Shown here: positions 36,653-45,879 of the stretch, in pieces | How positions within the stretch are numbered: the stretch's first letter is position 1 | Layout of the letters: each line of letters starts with the position of its first letter | Assembly: GCA_030151865.1 (NCBI GenBank) | Contig: JASLCK010000007.1 | Coordinates: forward strand, 1-64,000 | Origin: Rhodospirillaceae bacterium | Lineage (GTDB): Bacteria > Pseudomonadota > Alphaproteobacteria > Rhodospirillales > Magnetospirillaceae | DNA length: 64,000 nucleotides | Direction: 5' to 3' | Notes under the pieces: model-generated | The model's input: only the letters and a program-made list of their open reading frames with translations | Databases searched by the model: none | What the model was told of the DNA's origin: nothing | Translations under genes and position numbers: made by a program

Positions 36653-36748
36653 GGGAGACTGGCGGCGGGCAAGCTTGTCGCCAACCCGGTCAGGTCCGGA
36701 AGGAAGCAGCCGTAACGATTTCCTGCTTGGGTCGTTGTCCAGTCTCCC
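36653..36748 (+). ncRNA. ffs: Signal recognition particle RNA (4.5S type)
   Basis: The ends GGGAGACTGG (36653-36662) and CCAGTCTCCC (36739-36748) pair perfectly. The apical region contains the hallmark GGTCAGGTCCGGAAGGAAGC followed by AGCC, the SRP54/Ffh-binding asymmetric loop and tetraloop. This short (about 96-nt) form lacks an Alu domain, as in most Gram-negatives. Position just upstream of dnaX is conserved in alphaproteobacteria. Confidence 0.96.
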
Positions 36749-36806
36749 ACCTTCCCGCATCGCCTCTCCCCGGGGTGACTTCTTCCGAGGGTGAACGAAC
36801 GGCGCC

Positions 36807-38611
<1,805 letters not shown>

Positions 38612-38612
<1 letters not shown>

Positions 38613-38935
38613 TGAAGAACCTCGGCAACCTGATGAAGCAGGCCCAGCAGATGCAGGCCAAGATGGGCGAAATGCAGGCCAAGATGGACCAGATGGAAGT
38701 CGGCGGTGCATCCGGCGGCGGCATGGTCCAGGTGGTGATCAGCGGCAAGGGCGACTTGCGCAAGCTGAAGATCGACCCGTCCATCGTCCAGCCCGACGAT
38801 GTGGAAATGCTGGAAGACCTGATCGTCGCCGCCTTCAACGACGCCAAGAGCAAGGCCGAAGCCACCATGCAGGCGGAAATGCAGAAGATCACCGGCGGCC
38901 TGAACTTGCCCGCCGGCCTGAAGCTGCCTTTCTGA
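38612..38935 (+). CDS. ybaB: YbaB/EbfC nucleoid-associated protein
   Basis: This 107-residue protein begins [20 protein letters not shown], has a Gly-rich turn, then [17 protein letters not shown] and [15 protein letters not shown]. It is a dimeric DNA-binding protein with a tweezer fold. Between dnaX and recR it belongs to the conserved recombination/replication cluster. Confidence 0.96.
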
Positions 38936-38960
38936 TCCCCTGAACCTCGGTCCCAACGCC

Positions 38961-39554
38961 ATGTCCGGTCCCGAAATCGAGCGGCTGATTCAGTTGCTGG
39001 CCCGCGTGCCGGGCCTGGGACCGCGTTCGGCACGGCGCGCGGCGCTTCACCTTTTGAAGCGCCGCGATGCCTTGCTGCTTCCCCTGCATGACGCCCTGGC
39101 CGATGCCGCCGACAAGGTGAAGACCTGTTCGATCTGCGGCAATTACGACAGCACCGACCCTTGCGCCATCTGCGAGGATCACCGCCGCGACCCCAGCATC
39201 ATCTGCGTGGTGGAAGATGTTTCCAGCCTGTGGGCCATCGAACGTTCGGGCGTGTTCAAGGGGCGCTACCATGTTCTGGGCGGCGTCCTGTCGGCCCTGG
39301 ACGGCGTCGGCCCCGACGATCTCAACGTCGATAAGCTGATCGGCCGGGCCCGCGGCAACGATGTCCGGGAAATCATCCTGGCGGTCGGCGCGACGGTGGA
39401 CGGACAAACCACCGCCCATTACGTCATCGACCGGCTGGCGGGCTTTAATCTGGTCATCTCCGGCCTGGCCCACGGCGTGCCCATCGGCGGCGAACTGGAC
39501 TTCCTGGACGACGGCACCATCGGCGCCGCCCTGCGCGCCCGCCGCCCGGTCTGA
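38961..39554 (+). CDS. recR: Recombination mediator protein RecR
   Basis: In this 197-residue protein a helix-hairpin-helix at the N-terminus ([18 protein letters not shown]) is followed by a Cys4 zinc motif ([16 protein letters not shown]) and a Toprim domain ([17 protein letters not shown] ... [16 protein letters not shown]). RecR loads RecA on SSB-coated DNA with RecO (and RecF). It lies 25 nt after ybaB and ends at a strong terminator. Confidence 0.97.
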   Translation: MSGPEIERLIQLLARVPGLGPRSARRAALHLLKRRDALLLPLHDALADAADKVKTCSICGNYDSTDPCAICEDHRRDPSIICVVEDVSSLWAIERSGVFKGRYHVLGGVLSALDGVGPDDLNVDKLIGRARGNDVREIILAVGATVDGQTTAHYVIDRLAGFNLVISGLAHGVPIGGELDFLDDGTIGAALRARRPV

Positions 39555-39581
39555 CCGAACACTCTTTCCCCAGCCACGGCA

Positions 39582-39628
39582 AAACAAAACCCCGCATCCG
39601 GCGCTCGGCCCGATGCGGGGTTTTGTTT
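39582..39628. terminator. Bidirectional terminator between recR and the zinc-ribbon gene
   Basis: A perfect 17-bp inverted repeat (39582-39598, 39612-39628) with A-rich left and T-rich right flanks lies between convergent genes. Confidence 0.92.
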
Positions 39629-39661
39629 GAATATGCCGAAGCTACAAAGGCTTTGGCCGGA

Positions 39662-40606
39662 TTACTTCTTGCCTTCGACCGGCGGCTTGGCGTCCTTGCC
39701 GTCCACCGGCGGGCGGGCGTTGGTGAAGGTCACTTCGAAACGGCTGGCATGGGGGTCCGGCTGTTCCAGGGTAATGCGGAAACCGATGGTGGCATGGGGG
39801 TCCAGCGCCACCTGGGGCGGATTGATCACCCGTTCCTGCAAGGGCCGCTGATCTTCATAAAGAGCCAGACGCAACAGCGGAATCTCGCGCACCATATCGG
39901 TGGTGTTGGTGATCACGCCGCGCACCACCAGGATTTCCGAATTGTCCTGGCTAAGCCGTTCCGACTGGTAATTGCTGAAGGCCAGCCCCAGACCGACCAC
40001 TTCGTTGCGCAGGCCCAATTCCTCGTAATAGGGGGCCAACTGCGGGAACTGATCGATCACCCGGTCCTGGAAGAAGTACATCACCCCGCCGACCGCCACC
40101 AAAAGCAGGACCAGCAACAGCAGGATCAGACCGGCGGCACCCTTGCGCCGGGCCGGGGGCTTGGGCGGAGGGGCGGCAAATACGTCGGGAATGGGTTCGG
40201 GCGACGACTGCATCATCAGCTCGGCAATGCGGGCGAAGGGGTCTTCTTCCTCCTCCCCATCCGGCTTTTTGGCGTCGTCCTTCTTTTCCCCCTCGCCTTC
40301 GGCGTCCGACAACAGGCTGTCGAAATCCAGACCGCCCTTGTCGTCGTCCGAACCGCCCAGGCCGTCCAGCTTGAACGCCTTGTTCAAGTCTTCGAAATCC
40401 TGATCGACCAGACTGTCGTTGGGGCGCGGCACCGGGTCCGCCGACATGGCGGGCGGCATTTCCAAAGGAATGTCATCCAGGCGGATCAGGGGATCCTGGT
40501 GCCACTTTTCGCCGCATTTGGCACAACGCATGGCACGCCCGCGCGGACCGATGGCGGCCTCGGGGACTGAGAATTGCGCTTGGCAGCTTGGGCAAGTGAT
40601 AATCAT
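39662..40606 (-). CDS. MJ0042-type zinc-ribbon protein with membrane anchor (DUF3426-like)
   Basis: The 314-residue product starts MIITCPSCQAQFSVPEAAIG, an MJ0042 zinc finger with CPSC and CAKC pairs (residues 5-8 and ~25-28). An acidic linker follows, then one membrane helix at about 168-190 (GLILLLLVLLLVAVGGVMYF). The periplasmic domain (about 195-300) has the DUF3426 look: ILVVRGVITNTTD and PLLRLALYEDQ. Function unknown. It is divergent from ftsE. A longer frame to 40711 is rejected because it lacks conservation-like sequence. Confidence 0.85.
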   Translation of the reverse strand: MIITCPSCQAQFSVPEAAIGPRGRAMRCAKCGEKWHQDPLIRLDDIPLEMPPAMSADPVPRPNDSLVDQDFEDLNKAFKLDGLGGSDDDKGGLDFDSLLSDAEGEGEKKDDAKKPDGEEEEDPFARIAELMMQSSPEPIPDVFAAPPPKPPARRKGAAGLILLLLVLLLVAVGGVMYFFQDRVIDQFPQLAPYYEELGLRNEVVGLGLAFSNYQSERLSQDNSEILVVRGVITNTTDMVREIPLLRLALYEDQRPLQERVINPPQVALDPHATIGFRITLEQPDPHASRFEVTFTNARPPVDGKDAKPPVEGKK

Positions 40607-40727
40607 CTGACCGACACACCCGCTAAAATATTGTTCTTTATAGGGCCAGCCAGGATACAACACAAGCGCGCGCTGGACGTGACGGCTGCCCCATGCAATC
40701 CTCTGCCCCATCAGGAGGAATGAAAGC

Positions 40728-41414
40728 GTGCGACGTCAGGCGGCAGCCCCGGCCAATGTTGTGCAGTTCGACAGCGTCGGACTGCGGTATGGTCATGGCC
40801 CCGAAATCTTGCAAGACATCAGTTTCGCCCTGCCGGCGGGATCGTTTCACTTCCTGACTGGGTCTTCGGGCGCGGGCAAGTCCTCGCTGTTGCGGCTGAT
40901 GTATCTGGCGCACCGCCCGTCGCGCGGGCGTGTCGTGCTGTTTGGCCGCGACATCGCGCAAACCCGCCGCTATGAACTGCCCGCTCTGCGCCGCCGCGTC
41001 GGTGTGGTGTTTCAGGAATTCAAGCTTCTGGACCATTTGTCGGCCCTGGACAATGTCGCCCTGCCGCTGCGGGTGGCGGGCGCCAGCGAAGCCGATGTGC
41101 GCAAATTCGTCCCCGATCTGCTAAGCTGGGTCGGTCTGGCCGAGCATCTGCACGCCAAGCCGCCGACCTTGTCGGGCGGGCAAAAGCAGCGCGTCGCCAT
41201 CGCCCGCGCGGTGATTGGACGCCCCGATCTGATCTTGGCCGACGAACCGACCGGCAACGTCGATGACCACATCGCCATGCGCCTGATGTATCTGTTTGAA
41301 GAGTTGAATAAGCTGGGAACCACCGTGGTGGTGGCGACCCATAACGAATCCCTGGTGTCCAGGCTGGGCTACCCCTGCCTGCATCTGGAAAACGGAAGGC
41401 TTATTCAGGAATGA
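40728..41414 (+). CDS. ftsE: Cell division ATP-binding protein FtsE
   Basis: This 228-residue ABC ATPase has Walker [16 protein letters not shown]-loop [10 protein letters not shown], signature [14 protein letters not shown] and Walker [13 protein letters not shown]. The EFKLL and EPTGNVD details are FtsE-like. With FtsX it activates periplasmic peptidoglycan hydrolases at the septum. GTG start with AGGAGG upstream. The stop overlaps ftsX by 4 nt. Confidence 0.95.
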   Translation: MRRQAAAPANVVQFDSVGLRYGHGPEILQDISFALPAGSFHFLTGSSGAGKSSLLRLMYLAHRPSRGRVVLFGRDIAQTRRYELPALRRRVGVVFQEFKLLDHLSALDNVALPLRVAGASEADVRKFVPDLLSWVGLAEHLHAKPPTLSGGQKQRVAIARAVIGRPDLILADEPTGNVDDHIAMRLMYLFEELNKLGTTVVVATHNESLVSRLGYPCLHLENGRLIQE

Positions 41415-42433
41415 AGAAGTTTGCCGCCCGTCCTGCCGCATCCCGTCCCGCCGCGCAATCCTCGGCGGTGCGGTCCTCGACGGCGCGCGCGGCTGCGCAA
41501 GGGGCGGCACGGCGGGTTCAAGCTCCGGCGCTGTCGTTCCTCAACCGCCGTTCCGACCTGCCGCTGCGTGACGACGCCACCAGCCGGTTTTTGCCCTGGC
41601 TGGTTGCCCCCATGGTGTTTCTGTGCGCCGTGGCGTTGGCGGGCGCGTTCATTCTGCATGGCCTGATCGGCCGCTGGGACCGCGACGTTTCGGGCACATT
41701 GACGGTGGAAATCGCCGCAGCACCCGGCGATCTGTCGGAATCGGCCGAACAGACCCGGCTCAAGGTAGAAAGCGCGCTGGCGATTTTGCAAAAAACCCCC
41801 GGCGTCATTCAGGCCCATGCCTTGACCCAGGATCAGTTGGTGGCCCTGCTGGCCCCCTGGCTGGGCAACAGCGATCTGCTGGGCGAACTGCCGCTGCCCG
41901 CTTTGATCGACGTCACCATCGACCGCCAGCACAGCCCCGACTTGCCCGCTTTGTCGAAGCAATTGGAAGGCAGCATTCCGGGCGCGTCGCTGGATGATCA
42001 CCGCGCCTGGCTGGCCCGCCTGATCGATCTGTCACGCGCCATCGAACTGTTGGCCGTCGCCATCGTCGTGCTGATCGGGGCGGTGACATCGGCCACGGTG
42101 ATCTATGCCACCCGTACCGGCATGGCCGTGCACCGCGACGTGATCGAGGTTTTGCACCTGATCGGCGCGACCGATGATTATATCGCCCGCCAGTTTGCCC
42201 ACCGCGCCTTTGTCCTGGGCTTAAAGGGCGGCATTCTGGGCTTGCTGGGCACCCTGATTCCGGTGGCCGCCATGGCTTTTGGCGCCCACCATATGGAAGG
42301 TGGATTTCTGGCCGACCTGTCCCTGCCGCTCAGCGGCTGGGGAACCATTGCCTGCCTGCCGCTGCTGGCCGCTATTCTGGCCATGCTGACGGCGCGTCTG
42401 ACCGTGCATCGCGGTCTGTCGCGGATGCTGTGA
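41411..42433 (+). CDS. ftsX: Cell division protein FtsX
   Basis: This 340-residue permease has a basic, Ala-rich cytoplasmic tail of about 55 residues, a first membrane helix (about 62-83), a periplasmic domain (about 90-205) and three further helices (about 215-237, 265-290, 310-330), the FtsX layout. It overlaps ftsE (ATGA), showing coupled translation of the complex. The N-terminal tail is longer than in E. coli. Confidence 0.93.
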   Translation: MKKFAARPAASRPAAQSSAVRSSTARAAAQGAARRVQAPALSFLNRRSDLPLRDDATSRFLPWLVAPMVFLCAVALAGAFILHGLIGRWDRDVSGTLTVEIAAAPGDLSESAEQTRLKVESALAILQKTPGVIQAHALTQDQLVALLAPWLGNSDLLGELPLPALIDVTIDRQHSPDLPALSKQLEGSIPGASLDDHRAWLARLIDLSRAIELLAVAIVVLIGAVTSATVIYATRTGMAVHRDVIEVLHLIGATDDYIARQFAHRAFVLGLKGGILGLLGTLIPVAAMAFGAHHMEGGFLADLSLPLSGWGTIACLPLLAAILAMLTARLTVHRGLSRML

Positions 42434-42445
42434 CGGCGGGCCGCG

Positions 42446-43060
42446 ATGCTTGCCCCCTTTCACTTTCTCACCCGTCTGCGCCTGGCCCTGCGGCTGCCGA
42501 TCGCCCTGGCGGGGGCGTGGCTGGCCGGATTTGTCTGGTTTGCCGTCGATGTGCCGGAAAGGGTCGAAGACCCCGACACCCCCACCGACGCCATCGTGGT
42601 GTTGACCGGCGGCAGCGAACGGCTGGATACCGGCCTGTCGCTGCTGCGCCGTCATATGGGGCAAAAGCTGTTCGTTTCGGGGGTTTATCGCGGCGTCGAT
42701 GTGGCCGAGCTGCTGCGCCTGACCCGCCAAAAGCCCGACGAAGTGGAATGCTGCATCATTTTGGGCCACACCGCCGACAATACCCTGGGCAACGCCGCCG
42801 AAACTGCTGCCTGGATGCGCGAACAAGGGTATAAGTCGCTGCGACTGGTGACGGCCAATTATCACATGCGGCGCAGCTTGACCGAATTTCGCTATGCCAT
42901 GCCCGATGTGACGATTATCGCCCACCCGGTTTTTCCCTATAAGGTAAAGCAGCGCTGGTGGCTGTGGCCGGGCACCGCCCATCTGATCGCCACCGAATAT
43001 GTCAAATACCTGGGGGCCAACCTGCGCCATCTGGGCGAAATGCTGGAGGATGTTCCGTGA
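42446..43060 (+). CDS. YdcF/DUF218-family protein
   Basis: This 204-residue protein has an N-terminal membrane helix (about 16-36) and the DUF218 domain: DAIVVLTGGSERLDTGL, KLFVSGVYRG, CCIILGHTADNTLGNAAET and LRLVTANYHMRRS. The NTLGNA and YHMRR motifs form the putative active site. The family contains SanA/ElyC envelope proteins, so a cell-envelope role fits its position between ftsX and plsC. Its end overlaps plsC by 4 nt. Confidence 0.9.
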   Translation: MLAPFHFLTRLRLALRLPIALAGAWLAGFVWFAVDVPERVEDPDTPTDAIVVLTGGSERLDTGLSLLRRHMGQKLFVSGVYRGVDVAELLRLTRQKPDEVECCIILGHTADNTLGNAAETAAWMREQGYKSLRLVTANYHMRRSLTEFRYAMPDVTIIAHPVFPYKVKQRWWLWPGTAHLIATEYVKYLGANLRHLGEMLEDVP

Positions 43061-43797
43061 CCGCAGTCCGTTCGCTGCTGTATCAACTGCTGTTCTTACC
43101 GTGGACGCTGGGGCTGGCCATCCTTTACCTGCCGCTGCTGCTGGGGCCGCGTCGGGTCATGCAGCGCGCCGCCGCCTTTTGGCTGACGGGGGCCTTGTGG
43201 CTGCAACGCACCATCCTGGGTCTGTCCTTTGAGGTGCGCGGGCAGGAACACCGTCCGGCAGGGGCCGCCCTGGTGGCCGCCAAACATCAGTCGGCCTGGG
43301 ACACCATGATCTTTCACCGGCTGCTGAACGATCCGGCCTATATCCTGAAAAAGGAGCTGCTGTCCCTGCCCTTTATCGGCTGGTATCTGCAAAAAAGCGG
43401 TCAGGTGCCGATCGACCGCAAGGCCGGGATCAAGGCCCTGAAACTGATGGTGGACGGGGCCAAGCAGGCCGCTGAAGAAGGCCGGACTATCGTCATCTTC
43501 CCCGAAGGCCATCGCCAGCCGCCCGGTCAGGCGGGGGAATATCATTCCGGCGTCGCCGCCCTGTATAGCGGGCTTGATCTGCCGTTGGTGCCGGTGGCGT
43601 TGAATTCCGGCCTGTTCTGGGGCCGCAATGCCTTTTTGCGCCGCCCCGGCGTCATCACCTTGGAATTCCTGCCCGCCATCGCGCCCGGCATGAACCGCAA
43701 GCTGCTGATGGCGGAAGTGGAAAACCGCATCGAAACCGCCACCCGCGCCCTGGAAGCGGAAGCCCTGGCACGGTTTCCCCAACTGCCGAAGATTTAA
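43057..43797 (+). CDS. plsC: 1-acyl-sn-glycerol-3-phosphate acyltransferase
   Basis: This 246-residue membrane acyltransferase makes phosphatidic acid from lysophosphatidic acid. The catalytic H-x4-D motif is in AAKHQSAWDTM, the glycerol-phosphate site in PIDRK, and the EGH motif in FPEGHRQPPGQ. An N-terminal hydrophobic segment anchors it. The GTG start at 43057 overlaps the ydcF stop and has GGAGGA upstream; an upstream in-frame ATG at 42958 lies inside ydcF and is rejected. Confidence 0.93.
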   Translation: MTAVRSLLYQLLFLPWTLGLAILYLPLLLGPRRVMQRAAAFWLTGALWLQRTILGLSFEVRGQEHRPAGAALVAAKHQSAWDTMIFHRLLNDPAYILKKELLSLPFIGWYLQKSGQVPIDRKAGIKALKLMVDGAKQAAEEGRTIVIFPEGHRQPPGQAGEYHSGVAALYSGLDLPLVPVALNSGLFWGRNAFLRRPGVITLEFLPAIAPGMNRKLLMAEVENRIETATRALEAEALARFPQLPKI

Positions 43798-43807
43798 AAA
43801 TTGCCCG

Positions 43808-43833
43808 GCAAGGGGCGGAGTGCCGCCCCTTGC
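43808..43833 (+). terminator. Hairpin after plsC
   Basis: An 11-bp stem GCAAGGGGCGG / CCGCCCCTTGC with loop AGTG lies 10 nt after the plsC stop. No T-run follows, so termination would be weak or protein-dependent. Confidence 0.5.
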
Positions 43834-43890
43834 GTCCCGACATAAAATAAGCGCCGATACCCTCCTTCAATCCCAACAAGGATTCCAGGC

Positions 43891-44964
43891 ATGACCGGCA
43901 CGCCCCCATCCCCCACCGATCCCCGCTGGCTGGCGGTGCGCCAACGCGACGCCGCTCAGGATGGGCAGTTCGTCTTTGCCGTCGTCACCACCGGGATTTA
44001 CTGTCGCCCGTCTTGTGCGTCGCGCCCCGCCAAGCCGGAGAATATCCGCTTTTTCGACACCCCCGCCGCCGCTGCCGCCGCAGGGTTTCGCCCCTGTCGG
44101 CGCTGCCGCCCCGATGCCCAGTCCCCGGACCAGGACAATGCCCAACGCATGACGGCGCTGTGCCGTCTGTTGGATCAGGCCGACCCCATCCCCAGCTTGG
44201 CCGATTTGGCGGCGGGCGAAGGGATCAGTCCTCAGCATCTGTTGCGCCGCTTCAAGGCCGCCGTGGGCATGACGCCCCTGGCCTATGCCCGTGCGGCAAG
44301 GGCGGAACGGCTGCGCGCCGCCTTGCAAGACCCAGCCCTCAACACCAGCGTCACCGACGCCTTTTATGATGCGGGGTTCGGCTCCAGCGGGCGCTTTTAT
44401 GAACAGGCCGACCGCATGCTGGGAATGACACCAAGCCAATTCCGCAAGGGCGGACAGGGGGAAACCATCGCCTATGGCCTGGGCCAATGCTGGTTGGGCG
44501 ACATTCTGGTCGCGGGCGGCAGCCGGGGCATTTGCGCCATCCTGTTGGGCGACGACCCTGCCGCCCTGACGGCCGATTTGCGAGCGCGCTTTCCCCAAGC
44601 ACGCATTGAACCGGCGAGCGAAGATTTTCAAGATTGGATGGCCCAGGCCATCGCGTTGGTGGATGACCCGCAGACGGGCCGCGCCCTGCCGCTGGACATG
44701 CGGGGCACGATCTTTCAGCACCGGGTCTGGCAAGCTTTGCTGGACATCCCGCCCGGTCAGACCACCACTTACAGCGATCTTGCCCAGCGCATCGGCCAGC
44801 CCCGCGCCGTGCGCGCCGTGGCCTCGGCTATTGCGGCCAACCCCCTGGCGGTGGCGGTGCCCTGTCATCGGGTGCTGCGTCTCGACGGTCAATGGACCGG
44901 CTATCGCTGGGGCATCGAGCGCAAACGCGCTTTGCTGCGCCGGGAAGGGGTCAAGGTGGAGTAA
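43891..44964 (+). CDS. ada: Bifunctional Ada: transcriptional activator and methylated-DNA-[protein]-cysteine methyltransferase
   Basis: This 357-residue protein has all three Ada modules. The zinc domain has cysteines in GIYCRPSCASR and CRRCRP (the first Cys takes methyl groups from phosphotriesters). The AraC-type helix-turn-helix pair spans about 85-190, and the O6-methylguanine transferase domain carries the active site PCHRVLR (Cys near 325). Methylation of the N-terminal Cys converts Ada to an activator of ada and alkB, which follows immediately. Confidence 0.96.
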   Translation: MTGTPPSPTDPRWLAVRQRDAAQDGQFVFAVVTTGIYCRPSCASRPAKPENIRFFDTPAAAAAAGFRPCRRCRPDAQSPDQDNAQRMTALCRLLDQADPIPSLADLAAGEGISPQHLLRRFKAAVGMTPLAYARAARAERLRAALQDPALNTSVTDAFYDAGFGSSGRFYEQADRMLGMTPSQFRKGGQGETIAYGLGQCWLGDILVAGGSRGICAILLGDDPAALTADLRARFPQARIEPASEDFQDWMAQAIALVDDPQTGRALPLDMRGTIFQHRVWQALLDIPPGQTTTYSDLAQRIGQPRAVRAVASAIAANPLAVAVPCHRVLRLDGQWTGYRWGIERKRALLRREGVKVE

Positions 44965-44973
44965 ACTGCCCCG

Positions 44974-45636
44974 ATGACTGGCGATCTGTTCGATCTGGAC
45001 CCACGGCTTTTACCGCCCCGCCCCGACCGGGTGCCCCTGGGGCCGGGGGCGTTTTTGTTTCCCGGTCTGGCCCTGCCGATGGTGGAGCGCTTTTTAAGCG
45101 GGATTGAGGACATCTCGGCCCAAGCCCCGTTCCGCCATATGAGCACACCGGGCGGCAAGCCAATGTCGGTGGCCATGACCAGTTGCGGCCCGCTGGGCTG
45201 GGTCAGCGACCGACGCGGCTATCGCTATCAATCCAACGACCCAGCCAGCGGCAAACCCTGGCCGCCGATGCCGCTGGATTGGCTGGACTTTGCCAGCCGG
45301 GCGGCGGCGCTGGCGGGGTTTTCCGGCTTTACCCCGCAAGCCTGCCTGATCAACCGCTATGATCCGGGTGCAAGATTGTCGCTGCACCAGGACCGCGACG
45401 AGCACAATCTGGCCCAGCCCATCGTTTCGGTTTCACTGGGCCTGCCCGCCATCTTCACCTTTGGCGGGCCGGAGCGGTCGGACAAAACCGTCCGCCATGC
45501 CCTGTCCCACGGTGACGTGGTGGTGTGGGGTGGGCCATCGCGGCTTTATCACCACGCGGTGTTGCCGATCACCGAAGGCTTTCACCCAATGGTGGGGCGC
45601 TGCCGCCTGAATCTGACGTTCCGGCGTGTGGATTAA
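44974..45636 (+). CDS. alkB: AlkB-family Fe(II)/2-oxoglutarate DNA dioxygenase
   Basis: This 220-residue enzyme oxidatively removes 1-methyladenine and 3-methylcytosine lesions. Iron ligands are in LHQDRDE (H-x-D) and YHHAV (His); RCRLNLTFR holds the 2-oxoglutarate-binding Arg pair. It starts 10 nt after ada and is co-transcribed, forming the adaptive response to alkylation. Confidence 0.96.
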   Translation: MTGDLFDLDPRLLPPRPDRVPLGPGAFLFPGLALPMVERFLSGIEDISAQAPFRHMSTPGGKPMSVAMTSCGPLGWVSDRRGYRYQSNDPASGKPWPPMPLDWLDFASRAAALAGFSGFTPQACLINRYDPGARLSLHQDRDEHNLAQPIVSVSLGLPAIFTFGGPERSDKTVRHALSHGDVVVWGGPSRLYHHAVLPITEGFHPMVGRCRLNLTFRRVD

Positions 45637-45646
45637 ATTTTATCTC

Positions 45647-45667
45647 TGTGGAAAACTTTGTGCACAA
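45647..45667. promoter_or_regulatory. Two DnaA-box-like sequences upstream of the RNR gene
   Basis: TTTTCCACA on the minus strand (45647-45655) fits the relaxed DnaA consensus TTWTNCACA, and the palindrome TTGTGCACAA (45658-45667) is two changes from it. They lie 3' of alkB and about 215 nt before the ribonucleotide reductase start. DnaA control of RNR genes is known in E. coli nrdAB; here it is only a suggestion. Confidence 0.3.
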
Positions 45668-45822
45668 GGACGGAAAACCGCCATTTTTACCCCTGCGGGG
45701 AAGACGGGGATAACTTCGTTTCATGCCTTGTTTCAAGGACTTGCCCGATGGCATGGATGTGGAGACATGGCTGGGACGCAAACCTTGACCCCGACGGCCC
45801 CACCTACTAGATTGCGTGGAAA

Positions 45823-45840
45823 GGGGCCCTTCGAGGCCCC
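45823..45840 (+). other. GC hairpin in the RNR leader
   Basis: GGGGCC and GGCCCC close a CTTCGA loop 40 nt before the RNR start codon. No T-run follows, so it is probably a leader structure. No cobalamin-riboswitch core was recognisable in this leader. Confidence 0.4.
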
Positions 45841-45879
45841 ATATCTTCTTCCATACAGCTTATTCTCGGAGCGCATTCG

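Noticed and set aside
36653..36748. Possible protein-coding use of the ffs region by minus-strand frames
   Set aside because: The sequence is fully explained by SRP RNA with its paired ends and conserved loop.
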